Positions 9,429 to 17,259 of a DNA stretch of 46,541 nt are shown piece by piece; the stretch's first letter is position 1, and every line of letters begins with the position of its first letter. Source of the DNA: an uncultured Rivibacter sp. (GTDB lineage Bacteria; Pseudomonadota; Gammaproteobacteria; Burkholderiales; Burkholderiaceae). The notes under the pieces are model-generated. The model was not told the DNA's origin and did no database searches. It saw only the letters and a program-made list of their open reading frames with translations. The DNA is taken from positions 1 to 46,541 of the forward strand of contig CAMLLU010000045.1 of NCBI GenBank assembly GCA_946480925.1, given 5' to 3'. The position numbers and the translations under genes were made by a program.

Positions 9429-10009
9429 GCCTGCCCCGGCTCGATCACGTCGAAGGCCAGCACTTCGCCAGCGTCGCGCTCTACCCATTGCGTGAAACCT
9501 TCAGCGTCGGTGCTGCCGGTGAAGGACTGCCCCCCGGTGGAGCGCACGCGCACTGACTGGATGGCAAGCGGCTCGCCGGAGGCTAGGTCCAGCACCTGGA
9601 AGCGGCCCCGGAAGCGCTGATGGGCGTCGTCAAGTGGTTCGTCCTCGTAGCCGGCCAGCAGGCCGCTGCCGATGGCACCGAAGCCGTGAGGGGCTGCGGG
9701 CGTGCGGTCAAGGCCGTTCGTCGCTCCGGCGCCGGCGCCGCCTGAGGGCGTGGTGGTCGCCACCGCCTGCGAGGACAGCAATGCCGCGCCGCAGGCTGTC
9801 CTGCAGCCGTGATAGGCCGCAGGCGCGCCGTCGATCACCATCGACGGGTCGCCCTGGGAGATGGGAAACACGCCTTTGCACCGCGGGCACGAGACCATGT
9901 CGCGGATGCGGGCGATGCGCTTGCCGTGCACGTCGCTGCCGATGGTGCCGCCGATGACCACGCCGCCATGGTCCGTGCGGTCGCCCAGCACGATGAAGGG
10001 CTGGCCCAA
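9425..10009 (-). CDS. PAAR-domain spike protein with C-terminal transthyretin-like extension
   Basis: The 194-residue protein has a PAAR core (residues about 1-85: GDRTDHGG, GKRIARIRDMVSCPRC, GDPSMVIDGAPAA, CGAALLSSQAV) that caps the VgrG spike of the type VI system, an Ala/Gly/Thr-rich linker, and a beta-rich C-terminal domain (RFQVLDLASGEPL, GGQSFTGSTDAEGFTQWV) like the transthyretin-type extensions that carry effectors. TTG at 10009 is taken as start: AGGAGG sits five bases upstream, and MGQPFIVLGDRTDH then aligns with the other PAAR protein here, which begins MGRPLIVIGDMTDH. First gene of the PAAR-nuclease-immunity operon. No other type VI structural gene is in the window. Confidence 0.87.
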   Translation of the reverse strand: MGQPFIVLGDRTDHGGVVIGGTIGSDVHGKRIARIRDMVSCPRCKGVFPISQGDPSMVIDGAPAAYHGCRTACGAALLSSQAVATTTPSGGAGAGATNGLDRTPAAPHGFGAIGSGLLAGYEDEPLDDAHQRFRGRFQVLDLASGEPLAIQSVRVRSTGGQSFTGSTDAEGFTQWVERDAGEVLAFDVIEPGQA

Positions 10010-10355
10010 GATTTCCTCCTGAATGTTGTCGCATGGCCGGGTTTGCCCGGCGGCGGCATTGTGCGTAGGCAATCCTGGCGATGGCGTCCCGATCGTGTGA
10101 CAAGTTGTGCGGGCGGCGGGGCGAAGCGATCTGATGCGGGCGGCCTCATGACCGCTTTGTCGGCCTGACGTGTTGCGCTGTGGTTGCCTCCGGCCGTGGT
10201 GCCTCGTGCACTCCTGCGCGTTCCACGAAGTAGCGCAGGTGTCGCAACTCCATATCTGCAACGTATCGGAAAGACGGTTTCAGTGTATTTGACCGCCTGG
10301 CCGGCCTTGCCTACCGTGGCGGCACAACCGAGCCCATGCACAACGGAGACGAACC
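10010..10355. other. Divergent intergenic region, PAAR operon / lipoprotein hydrolase
   Basis: About 346 bases without a supported gene. It holds the AGGAGG of the PAAR gene (10014-10019) and a GGAG site for the hydrolase (10345-10348). The middle part is somewhat less GC-rich than the flanking genes. I see no convincing promoter boxes, hairpin terminator or repeat. Confidence 0.4.
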
Positions 10356-11714
10356 TTGCTGTACCGCCTGACCCTGGCCGCGGCCGCCGCGCTGCTGGCT
10401 GCCTGCTCCACCCACACCACCAACCCTTCGCCCGCCGCTCGAACCGCCGCAAAGAGCGGTGAAGCCGCACCGCAAGCAGCGCCCTGCCCGAAAGGCGTGC
10501 CCGCAGGCGCGCGCTGCCTGCGCGGCGTGGACTCCGCCGGCGCGCCGTACCTCATTGCCATGCCAGAGCGCTGGAGCGGCGTGCTGGTGGTGCACGCCCA
10601 CGGCGGCCCGGCGCTGGGCGAGCCCAAGCCCGAGCGGGCCGATGAAGACATCGAACGCTGGGCCATCACCGTGAAGGCCGGCCACGCATGGGCCGGCTCG
10701 GTGTTCCGCCAGGGCGGCGTGGCGGTGCGCAGCGCCGCCGAAGACACCGAGCGCGTGCGTCGCATCTTCGTGGAGCACGTGGCGCAGCCGAAGCGCACGC
10801 TGCTGCACGGCCAGTCGTGGGGTGCCAGCGTGGCAGCCAAGGCCGCCGAGATGTACGCGGCCGACGCGGCAAGGTCACCTTACGACGCGGTGCTGCTCAC
10901 CAGCGGCGTGCTCGGCGGCGGCACGCGTTCATATGACTTCCGCCTCGACCTGCGCGTGGTCTATCAATACCTCTGCGCCAACCACCCCAAGGCCGACGAG
11001 CCGCAATACCCGCTGTGGATGGGCCTGCCGCCCGACAGCAAGCTCACGCGTGCCGAGCTTGCCAGGCGAGCCGACGAATGCCTGGGCCTGCGCAAGCCTG
11101 CTGCCGAGCGCAGCGCCGAGCAGGCGCAAAAGCTCAAGACCATCGTCGACGTGATCCGCATCCCTGAAAGCTCGGTGCTGGCCCATCTCAACTGGGCCAC
11201 CTGGCACTTCCAGGACATCGTGCAGAACCGCACCGACGGCAAGAACCCCTTCGACAACGAACGCGTGCGCTACACGGGCTCAGGCGACGATGCCGAGCTC
11301 AACGCCCGCGTGCTGCGCTACCGCGCCGACCCGCAGGCCGTGGCGGCCTTCAGTGTCGACGCCGACCTCACCGGCCGCATCGGCGTGCCTGTGCTCACGG
11401 TGCACGGCGTGAACGATCCCACTGCATTCGTCGAGTTGGAGTCGAAGTTCCGACAGACCATGGAGCGGGGCGCGGGCGGAAAGAAGCTCGTACAGACCTT
11501 CGTGCAAAGCCGCGAGCACAGCTACCTGGGCGACCCGATCTATCCCACTCTCTTCGATGCGTTGCTGCAGTGGGTCGAGCTCGGCGACAAGCCCACTCCT
11601 GAAGGCGTGGCGTCGAGCTGCAAGGGCTACGAAGCGCGCTTCGGTGCGGGCTGTGCGTTCCTGCCGGGCTATCAGCCCAAGCCGCTGGAGACGCGCATGG
11701 CGCCTCGCGGGTGA
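10356..11714 (+). CDS. Alpha/beta hydrolase lipoprotein
   Basis: The 452-residue protein starts with a short signal and lipobox (LAAC, Cys17), so it is probably anchored in the periplasm or outer membrane. The fold is alpha/beta hydrolase: VLVVHAHGGPA is the oxyanion strand, GQSWGAS is the nucleophile elbow with Ser154, and the late strand VPVLTVHGVNDPTAFVE followed by SREHSYLGD supplies candidate Asp and His. TTG at 10356 is used because the only nearby ATG is out of frame and GGAG lies eight bases ahead. A C-terminal pair of cysteines (SSCKGYEARFGAGCAFLPGY, about 425-445) may form a disulfide. Substrate unknown; an esterase or peptidase role is possible. Confidence 0.75.
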   Translation: MLYRLTLAAAAALLAACSTHTTNPSPAARTAAKSGEAAPQAAPCPKGVPAGARCLRGVDSAGAPYLIAMPERWSGVLVVHAHGGPALGEPKPERADEDIERWAITVKAGHAWAGSVFRQGGVAVRSAAEDTERVRRIFVEHVAQPKRTLLHGQSWGASVAAKAAEMYAADAARSPYDAVLLTSGVLGGGTRSYDFRLDLRVVYQYLCANHPKADEPQYPLWMGLPPDSKLTRAELARRADECLGLRKPAAERSAEQAQKLKTIVDVIRIPESSVLAHLNWATWHFQDIVQNRTDGKNPFDNERVRYTGSGDDAELNARVLRYRADPQAVAAFSVDADLTGRIGVPVLTVHGVNDPTAFVELESKFRQTMERGAGGKKLVQTFVQSREHSYLGDPIYPTLFDALLQWVELGDKPTPEGVASSCKGYEARFGAGCAFLPGYQPKPLETRMAPRG

Positions 11715-11753
11715 GGCAACGGCATCACCGGCTGGAGCCGGCAGCCGCTGCGA

Positions 11754-12320
11754 TCAGTGCTGTGCTGGGGCTTTGCAGACGGATTCCAACGCCGCAAGCG
11801 TTGCAACAGGGATGGTGGTTTCGAAGAAGCTGCCACCGTAGGAAACAGCAGCCCAGCGACCATCAGGCGCTGATCGAAACTCCATCGCGGATATCGGCTC
11901 GCTGACAACGCTGTCTTTCAGCTGAAGCGTTCCCAGCCGAATGGGGTGCTGTGCTGCCACCTGATCCATTGGCACGACTCGCTTCACGACGAGCTTCGTC
12001 AGCGCGGGCAGGTGCCCTTCCAGCGCCGGTGATGCAAGGCATTGTTGAGCTGCCTTGCCGTCGGCATAGGTCAACTGCACGGCGAACCTGTCGTTGGGTC
12101 TCGACCTCTGTGCTGTGAACGTCAACCGTTCCGTGCTGTACGTCAGAGAGAGCACTTCTTCGTCCACCACTCCAAAGATCTCTTGCCCCGGACTCGGCTC
12201 TTCAGCGCGAAACACTGAGCCCTGCCTGGTGAGCCACAAGGTCAGCCCGGCGCCCAGGGCAAGGCCGAATACGAACGTGGCAATCGGCACGGCGCGTTGC
12301 CTGGTGTTGGAAGCGCTCAT
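11754..12320 (-). CDS. Unknown membrane-anchored protein
   Basis: 188 residues with one N-terminal hydrophobic anchor (IATFVFGLALGAGLTLWL, residues about 12-30) after a basic MSASNTRQRAV start, then a 155-residue domain probably in the periplasm. Visible features are FGVVDEEVLSLTYS, FAVQLTYADGK, a single Cys pair far apart (QQCLA and ESVCK) and FRSAPDGRWAAVSY. I do not recognise the family. ATG at 12320 is chosen over upstream frame extension because the anchor begins there and AGGT precedes it. It converges on the hydrolase gene across a 39-base gap. Confidence 0.6.
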   Translation of the reverse strand: MSASNTRQRAVPIATFVFGLALGAGLTLWLTRQGSVFRAEEPSPGQEIFGVVDEEVLSLTYSTERLTFTAQRSRPNDRFAVQLTYADGKAAQQCLASPALEGHLPALTKLVVKRVVPMDQVAAQHPIRLGTLQLKDSVVSEPISAMEFRSAPDGRWAAVSYGGSFFETTIPVATLAALESVCKAPAQH

Positions 12321-12521
12321 CAGTTGGACCTTGCATGAAGCAAGGCCGCTCGCGGTTGTGGATATGGCACGCAAGCTTATCGCCGCGATTGCGCACCGGT
12401 GTCCCAATCTCGAGCGGGAAAGGCCATGTGCTGAAGCAAGGGAGAGACATGCACCTCACGCAGTGCCATGTCTCGAACCCTTTTGCGCTGAACCCTGCCG
12501 GGCCGTTGCTGCTACTGAGCG

Positions 12522-12977
12522 TCAGGCGTTTTCCGGCATCGGGTTGCGGAAGCTCACGTTGAGCAGGTTCCACGCGGTGATGTTGGCGATCACGAAGCCG
12601 AGCTCGGCGATCTCCTGGTCGGTGAAGTGCTGCTTCAGCTCGGCGAAGTCTTCGTCGCTGGGGTCGCGCTGCGGAATCAACGTCACGGCCTCGGCCCAGC
12701 GCAGCGCCGCACGCTCGCGGTCAGTGAAGAAGGGCGCCTCGCGCCAGCCGGCCACGGCGTTGAGGTGGCGCGGGTCGGCGTCGAGCTTGATCAGGTCGCG
12801 CCAGTGCATGTCGATGCAGTAGCCGCAGCCGTTGATCTGCGAAACGCGCAGCAACACCAGGTCCACGAGGCGGGCGCCCAGCAGATCCTTGCGCAACGCG
12901 CCGGAGAAGTTGAGCATGGCCTGAAAGGCCTTTGGAGCGAGCTGGAAGTAGGGCAGGCGGGCGGAGTGAGCGGTCAT
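12522..12977 (-). CDS. Carboxymuconolactone decarboxylase / AhpD-like protein, ECF41 target
   Basis: A 151-residue all-helical protein of the CMD/AhpD family: the redox motif CGYCIDMH (Cys51, Cys54, His58) follows RVSQINGC, and the helix FTDQEIAELGFVIANITAWNLLN is typical of the C-terminal part. Such proteins act as alkylhydroperoxidase-like thiol peroxidases or of unknown redox role. Genes of this family are the classic partners of ECF41 sigma factors; an ECF41 gene lies about 800 bases away and a near-perfect ECF41 promoter stands 65 bases ahead of this ATG. An unrelated small gene lies between the two, so they are a regulon pair rather than an operon. Confidence 0.9.
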   Translation of the reverse strand: MTAHSARLPYFQLAPKAFQAMLNFSGALRKDLLGARLVDLVLLRVSQINGCGYCIDMHWRDLIKLDADPRHLNAVAGWREAPFFTDRERAALRWAEAVTLIPQRDPSDEDFAELKQHFTDQEIAELGFVIANITAWNLLNVSFRNPMPENA

Positions 12978-13008
12978 GACGGAGTCCCTTTTGGTTTGGC
13001 TTGCGTGG

Positions 13009-13027
13009 CGGCCGCACCTTGCGGCCG
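13009..13027 (-). other. Hairpin in the leader of the CMD gene
   Basis: CGGCCGCA and TGCGGCCG form a perfect 8-bp stem with a three-base loop between the ECF41-type promoter and the ATG of the CMD gene. It would lie in the mRNA leader about 15 bases downstream of the -10 element. A role in mRNA stability or translation is possible but unsupported. Confidence 0.35.
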
Positions 13028-13041
13028 TCTACATCCATCAA

Positions 13042-13068
13042 GACGTGGTGGTGTGCTGGGTTGTGACA
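13042..13068 (-). promoter_or_regulatory. ECF41-type promoter of the CMD gene
   Basis: On the minus strand the -35 element TGTCACA (13068-13062) is followed after 16 bases by the -10 element CGTC (13045-13042). This matches the signature established for ECF41 sigma factors. Transcription would begin about 10 bases downstream, giving a leader of roughly 55 bases before the ATG at 12977. Confidence 0.75.
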
Positions 13069-13095
13069 GCGCTTGAGCAAGAAATTCGAAAGGGT

Positions 13096-13605
13096 TCAGT
13101 TGCCCTTGACGGAGATGTCGGGCCTCTGGGCTGGACCTGATGGACCTAGTTCTTCGGGACTGCGAAGAATGACGAGTTGATCACTGACCTTCGGCAGATT
13201 CAATTCACTGCGAAGTTCTTCGCGGAGAGCGTTGAGCAACTCATTGATCGTGACAGGCTCTCCGGTGCCTGTACCGAGCGCACTCGCCATCTTGCGAGCA
13301 ATCGCAACTTGAGTGGGAGAGCCAAGAAGTTGAATGTCTGCGAGGGCAGAGTGAAAGGCTTCAGAGTACTTGGCCGCATTTGGTCCACGACAGGAGCCGC
13401 TCTCAAGCTTTCGGTAGGCTTCAATCATGAAGGAAATCCGCACTTTTCTCTTTTCGGCGCTGATATCACGCCTTGACGTGAGTGTGTGCGTGATGCCAAA
13501 GCCAACAATTGCGACTAGCGCGGCAAGCACGGGACCTAGAAGTGGCGCACAAGTAAGGAGTGACTTCATGAGGCCTGATGCCGATTGGCCGATGTTATCT
13601 ATCAT
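13096..13605 (-). CDS. Unknown single-pass membrane protein of atypical composition
   Basis: 169 residues with one membrane segment (LLGPVLAALVAIVGFGITHTL, quoted as 21 here in two parts: LLGPVLAALVA and IVGFGITHTL; residues about 22-43) and a basic SRRDISAEKRKVR immediately after it, so the C-terminal 120 residues are probably cytoplasmic. That part is helical (MIEAYRKLESGSC, NELLNALREELRSELN). GGGAG lies seven bases before the ATG. No family recognised. The gene and the 190 bases upstream are clearly poorer in G+C than everything around, and it sits between an ECF41 sigma gene and its target, so it looks like a later insertion. Confidence 0.55.
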   Translation of the reverse strand: MIDNIGQSASGLMKSLLTCAPLLGPVLAALVAIVGFGITHTLTSRRDISAEKRKVRISFMIEAYRKLESGSCRGPNAAKYSEAFHSALADIQLLGSPTQVAIARKMASALGTGTGEPVTINELLNALREELRSELNLPKVSDQLVILRSPEELGPSGPAQRPDISVKGN

Positions 13606-13798
13606 CTCGCGCTCCCTTCTGTATCTTGGATTAGCTGCACCACTCCCGGTATCGATCCTTGGCCGCAGGTAGTAGGTGAGCGGCGAGTCTTTGGGGTACT
13701 TGAAGAGATTTTCATATGGCGATCAGTTGGCAACGCTTAACTGACGCAAGTGATCTCATCGAGCCCCTTCAAGCCCCGCAAACTCCTCGCTCGTGTGG

Positions 13799-14713
13799 TT
13801 ACCCTCCTGCCCGCGCAATCCCCACCAACTTGTCAGGATTCCTCACCGCATAAATCGCCGTGATCCGCTCCCCATCGGTCGCAAACGCCTGCGCCGACTC
13901 CAGCTGCCCGTCCACATACCGCAGCAACCCCGGCTCGCCGTTGATCTGCACCAGCCGGTAGCTGACCCCGTCGCCCAGCCGCCGCCACAGCGCCCAGAAC
14001 AGGTTGGCGATGCGATGGGCGCCGCGCAGCACCTTGCCGAACGACGGCACCTTGCCGCCGCCGTCGCCGACCAGCTCCACGTTGTCGGCCAGCAGTGCTT
14101 TGATCGCGTCGCGCTGGCCGCTGCGCGCAGCGTTGATGAACTTCTCCAGCAACGCACGGTGTGCGGCGGGCGTCACGTCGAAGCGCGGGCGTTCTTCCTG
14201 CACGCGCTTGGCGGCGCGGCTCACCATCTGCCGCACGGCCGCTTCGTTCTTGCCCAGCAGCTGGGCCACTTCGGCATAGTCCTGCTCGAACATCTCGCGC
14301 AGCAGGTAGGCGGCGCGCTCCTCAGGGGCCAGGCGCTCCAGCACCCACAAGAAGGCGACCGACACGTCGCTCGCCTGCTCGAGCAGCGCTTCGGGTGAAC
14401 GCTCGTCGATCTCTTCGACCAGCGGTTCGGGCAACCAGAAGCCCACGTAGGTTTCGCGCTCGGCCTTGGCGGCGCGCAGTCGGTCGATGGACAGCCGCGT
14501 GACGATGGTGACGAGCCACGCCTCGGCAGACTGCACGCTCGCCGCGTCGCTGCCGTGCCAGCGCAGCCATGCGTCCTGCAGCACGTCTTCCGCGTCGGCG
14601 CGGGTGCCGAGCATGCGGTAGGCGATGGAGAAGAGGCGCGGGCGCAGGGCAGTGAAGACGTCCGTGTCGGACAGGGGGGCCGTTGTTGTGGTCAAAGAAG
14701 TGTCCCTTGTCAT
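13799..14713 (-). CDS. ECF41-group RNA polymerase sigma factor with fused SnoaL-like regulatory domain (SigJ-like)
   Basis: The 304-residue protein has sigma region 2 (residues about 20-85: LRPRLFSIAYRMLGTRADAEDVLQDAWLRW in two overlapping stretches) and region 4 (about 118-172: LAPEERAAYLLREMFE, YAEVAQLLGKNEAAVRQMVSR), then a C-terminal SnoaL-like extension of about 120 residues. All three ECF41 signatures are present: WLPEPL at 93-98 between the sigma regions, DGGGK at 217-221 and NPDKL at 292-296. In this group the extension controls activity in place of an anti-sigma factor. Start at ATG 14713 has a poor ribosome site; a downstream in-frame TTG preceded by AAGGGA is an alternative. The CMD gene promoter at 13042-13068 is the evident target. 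Confidence 0.92.
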   Translation of the reverse strand: MTRDTSLTTTTAPLSDTDVFTALRPRLFSIAYRMLGTRADAEDVLQDAWLRWHGSDAASVQSAEAWLVTIVTRLSIDRLRAAKAERETYVGFWLPEPLVEEIDERSPEALLEQASDVSVAFLWVLERLAPEERAAYLLREMFEQDYAEVAQLLGKNEAAVRQMVSRAAKRVQEERPRFDVTPAAHRALLEKFINAARSGQRDAIKALLADNVELVGDGGGKVPSFGKVLRGAHRIANLFWALWRRLGDGVSYRLVQINGEPGLLRYVDGQLESAQAFATDGERITAIYAVRNPDKLVGIARAGG

Positions 14714-14739
14714 GTCGAAAGCAAAGCTGTCAAGACTCC

Positions 14740-14832
14740 TTCACCGCAGAGGCGCAGAGAGCGCGGAGGACTCGCAGAGAAAGACACGAGTTCCTCTGCG
14801 GATCTCCGCGTCCTCCGCGCCTCCGCGGTGAA
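14740..14832. repeat. Imperfect 93-bp inverted repeat rich in GCAGAG/GCGGAG
   Basis: The left arm starts TTCACCGCAGAGGCGCAGAG and the right arm ends with the near complement (CTCCGCGCCTCCGCGGTGAA); after a 2-base slip the inner parts CGCGGAG and CGCAGAG also pair. The arms are built from short GCAGAG-like units. This type of dispersed intergenic palindrome is widespread in proteobacterial genomes. It lies between the ECF41 gene and the dehydrogenase gene. Confidence 0.65.
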
Positions 14833-14849
14833 TGAATTCCTGCAGCACT

Positions 14850-15602
14850 TCAAATGCACCGGCCGCCGTCCACTTCCATGGCCACGCCGGTGATCATCGA
14901 CGCTTCATCGCTGCACAAGAAGCACGCCGCGTTGCCCAGGTCTTCAGGCGTGGAGAAGCGCCCGATCGGGATGGTGGACAGGAACTTCGCGCGCAACTCG
15001 GGCGTGTCGCCACCCATGAAGGTGGTGAGCAGCGGCGTTTCGCCGGCCACCGGGTTGAGCGCGACGACGCGTATGCCCAGCGGCGCCAGCTCCACCGCCA
15101 TCGAGCGCGTGGCGGTGATGACCCAGCCCTTGCTCGCGTTGTACCAAGTGAGCCGCGGCCGCGGGCTCACACCAGCGGTGGAAGCCATGTTGAGGATCAC
15201 GCCGCGCTTGCGCTCCTTGAAGTGCGGCAGCACGGCGCGCGCCGCAAGGTAGATCGCCTTCATGTTGACCGCGAACAGCCGGTCGAACTCTTCTTCGGGC
15301 AGCTCTTCCATCGGCTGCGGCACGTGGCCGATGCCGGCGTTGTTCACCAGGATGTCGAGGCCGCCGAAGTGTTCCCACGCGGCTTCGACCATCACCTTCG
15401 TGTCGACGGCGCTGCTCACGTCCACGCGCAATGCACGGGCGGCCGGGCCCACCGAGGCGGCGACGTCGAGCGCGGCTTCGAGGTTGCGGTCGGCAATGAG
15501 CACCTGCGCGCCCTCGGCCACGAACTTGCGCACGATGCCGGCGCCGAAGCCCGAGGCCCCGCCGGTCACGATGGCGATCTTGTCTTGCAGTCGTCCGGTC
15601 AT
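14850..15602 (-). CDS. Short-chain dehydrogenase/reductase (SDR)
   Basis: A 250-residue classical SDR. The cofactor motif TGGASGFG (residues 13-20), NNAG (87-90) and the catalytic set Ser141, Tyr154, Lys158 (WYNASKG) are all present; acidic D38 in LIADRN favours NAD(H). Length is typical for FabG/glucose dehydrogenase-like enzymes. ATG at 15602 follows GAGGAGAAGG. It lies 71 bases downstream of the aldehyde dehydrogenase gene on the same strand and is probably co-transcribed, suggesting consecutive oxidation of an alcohol to aldehyde to acid, substrate unknown. It is bracketed by copies of a short repeat. Confidence 0.9.
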   Translation of the reverse strand: MTGRLQDKIAIVTGGASGFGAGIVRKFVAEGAQVLIADRNLEAALDVAASVGPAARALRVDVSSAVDTKVMVEAAWEHFGGLDILVNNAGIGHVPQPMEELPEEEFDRLFAVNMKAIYLAARAVLPHFKERKRGVILNMASTAGVSPRPRLTWYNASKGWVITATRSMAVELAPLGIRVVALNPVAGETPLLTTFMGGDTPELRAKFLSTIPIGRFSTPEDLGNAACFLCSDEASMITGVAMEVDGGRCI

Positions 15603-15635
15603 GCGTGCCTTCTCCTCATAGGCTGTGGAAACTCT

Positions 15636-15658
15636 GCGCCTCCGCGGTGAATGAATTC
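15636..15658. repeat. Second copy of the right end of the 14740-14832 repeat
   Basis: These 23 bases (from GCGCCTCCGCGG to the EcoRI-like GAATTC) are identical to 14817-14839. One copy lies on each side of the dehydrogenase gene in the same orientation, so the gene is flanked by direct repeats 819 bases apart. Confidence 0.7.
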
Positions 15659-15673
15659 GTCGCCGATTCCCCA

Positions 15674-17152
15674 TCAACCATGGTGAATGGCCACCGTCTT
15701 CAAACGCGAGAAGCCGTACAGCGCCTCGAAGCCTTTCTCGCGTCCATGGCCCGAATGCTTCACGCCGCCGAAGGGCAGTTCGATGCCGCCGCCGGCGCCG
15801 TAGTTGTTGACGAACACCTGGCCGCACTTGAGGCCCTTGGCCATGCGCCACTGGCGGGCGCCGTCGCTCGTCCACACGCCGGCCACCAGGCCATAGGGTG
15901 TGCCGTTGGCAATGCGCAGGGCCTCGGCTTCGCCGTCGAATGGCATGAGCACCTGCACGGGGCCGAAGATCTCTTCCTGCGCCAAGGCGTGCTCGGGCGG
16001 CACGTGGTCGATGAGCGTGGGCCGCACGTAGAAGCCTTCTTCCGGCGCATCGCCCACCAGCTCGCCCTGCGCCACGATGGGCAGGCCGCTGTCCACCGCG
16101 AGCTGCAGATAGCGCTCGATGACGGTCTGCTGGCGCCTGGCGATCACCGGGCCCACGTCGAGGTCGGCCAGGGCCGGGCCCACCTTCAGCGCGCGGTAGC
16201 GCTCGGCCAGCAGGTTGCGCACGGTGTCGTACACCGGCCGCTCCACCAGCAGGCGCGAGGTGGCCGAACACGTCTGCCCGGCGTTCTGGATGCCGGCGTT
16301 CACGAGGTAGGGCAGGGCGGCCTCGAGGTCGGCATCGGCAAACACGATCTGCGGGCTCTTGCCGCCCAGCTCCAGCGTCACCGGCACCGCGTGCCTGGCG
16401 GCAGCGGCCTGCACCATGGCGCCGGTGGCCACCGAGCCGGTGAACGAAAGATGGTCCACGCCGGGGTGGGCCGAGAGCTCGGCCCCCGCTTCTTCACCCA
16501 GCCCCGGTACCACGTTCAGCGCGCCGGCCGGCAGGTGCACCTCGGCCGCGATGCGCGCGAAGGCCAGCGCGGTGAGGCAGGCCTCTTCGGCGGGCTTGAG
16601 CACGCAGGCATTGCCCATGGCCAGCGCCGCGCCCACGCTGCGGCCGATGATCTGCATGGGGTAGTTCCACGGAATGATGTGGCCGGTCACGCCATGCGGC
16701 TCGCGTAGCGTGAGCGCGGCGTAGCCGTTGGCGAAGGGCAGCGTCTGGCCGTGCACCTTGTCGGCCGCGCCGGCATAGAACTCGAGGTAGCGCGCCAGCG
16801 CCACGGCATCGGCCCGGCCCTGTTTCAGCGGCTTGCCCACGTCCAGCGCTTCGAGCCGCGCCAGCTCGTCGGCATGTTCGAGCACGCGCTGGCTCATGGC
16901 CAGCAGGAAGCGGCCGCGCTCGGCGGCGCTGAGCCGGCCCCAGTCGCCTTCCAGTGCACCGCGCGCGGCACTCACGGCTGCGTCCACGTCGGCAGGCCCG
17001 CCGCGGGCGATGTCGGCGAGCCTGCTGCCGTCCGACGGGTTCACGAGCTCGATGGTTTCGCGGCTGGTGCTTTCGCACCACAGCCCGCCGATGTACATGC
17101 GGCGCGTCTCGAACGGGATGAGCGCCTGGTCGTCTGCTGGTCGTGTCGTCAC
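15674..17152 (-). CDS. NAD(P)-dependent aldehyde dehydrogenase
   Basis: A 492-residue member of the aldehyde dehydrogenase superfamily, oxidising an aldehyde to the acid in the cytoplasm. Landmarks are IIPWNYPM near 160, general base Glu261 in VTLELGGKSPQ, FTGSVATG, catalytic Cys295 in NAGQTCSAT and the C-terminal KHSGHGREKG, which resembles betaine/gamma-aminobutyraldehyde dehydrogenases. Two adjacent GTG codons follow AGGAG; the second (17152) has the better spacing and gives the usual length. First gene of a likely operon with the downstream SDR, divergent from the peptide transporter genes, 107 bases away. Substrate not determinable. Confidence 0.9.
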   Translation of the reverse strand: MTTRPADDQALIPFETRRMYIGGLWCESTSRETIELVNPSDGSRLADIARGGPADVDAAVSAARGALEGDWGRLSAAERGRFLLAMSQRVLEHADELARLEALDVGKPLKQGRADAVALARYLEFYAGAADKVHGQTLPFANGYAALTLREPHGVTGHIIPWNYPMQIIGRSVGAALAMGNACVLKPAEEACLTALAFARIAAEVHLPAGALNVVPGLGEEAGAELSAHPGVDHLSFTGSVATGAMVQAAAARHAVPVTLELGGKSPQIVFADADLEAALPYLVNAGIQNAGQTCSATSRLLVERPVYDTVRNLLAERYRALKVGPALADLDVGPVIARRQQTVIERYLQLAVDSGLPIVAQGELVGDAPEEGFYVRPTLIDHVPPEHALAQEEIFGPVQVLMPFDGEAEALRIANGTPYGLVAGVWTSDGARQWRMAKGLKCGQVFVNNYGAGGGIELPFGGVKHSGHGREKGFEALYGFSRLKTVAIHHG

Positions 17153-17259
17153 CACGGACTCCTGCTGCTGACTGACTGCTGGCTGGCGTGCTTGTCGACC
17201 CAGCAGCAAACAGGATACGCTGCGGCGCCCCTCCTCGCGTAACGCGGCTTTCCCTCTTG

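Noticed and set aside
10090..10110. TGTCACA on the minus strand upstream of the PAAR operon as an ECF41 -35
   Set aside because: At 15 and 16 bases spacing there is CGCC/GCCA rather than CGTC, so it does not match the promoter seen before the CMD gene.
11720..11746. Small GC hairpin between the hydrolase and the convergent unknown gene as terminator
   Set aside because: Stem is short (CCGGCT/AGCCGG with GG loop) and has no T tract; support is too weak to list.
14740..14832. CRISPR or tandem-repeat array near the ECF41 gene
   Set aside because: The GCAGAG-like units form one inverted repeat with no spacers of regular length.
15603..16271. Extension of the SDR protein to 473 residues
   Set aside because: Runs through the aldehyde dehydrogenase gene; the SDR fold begins at the ATG at 15602.
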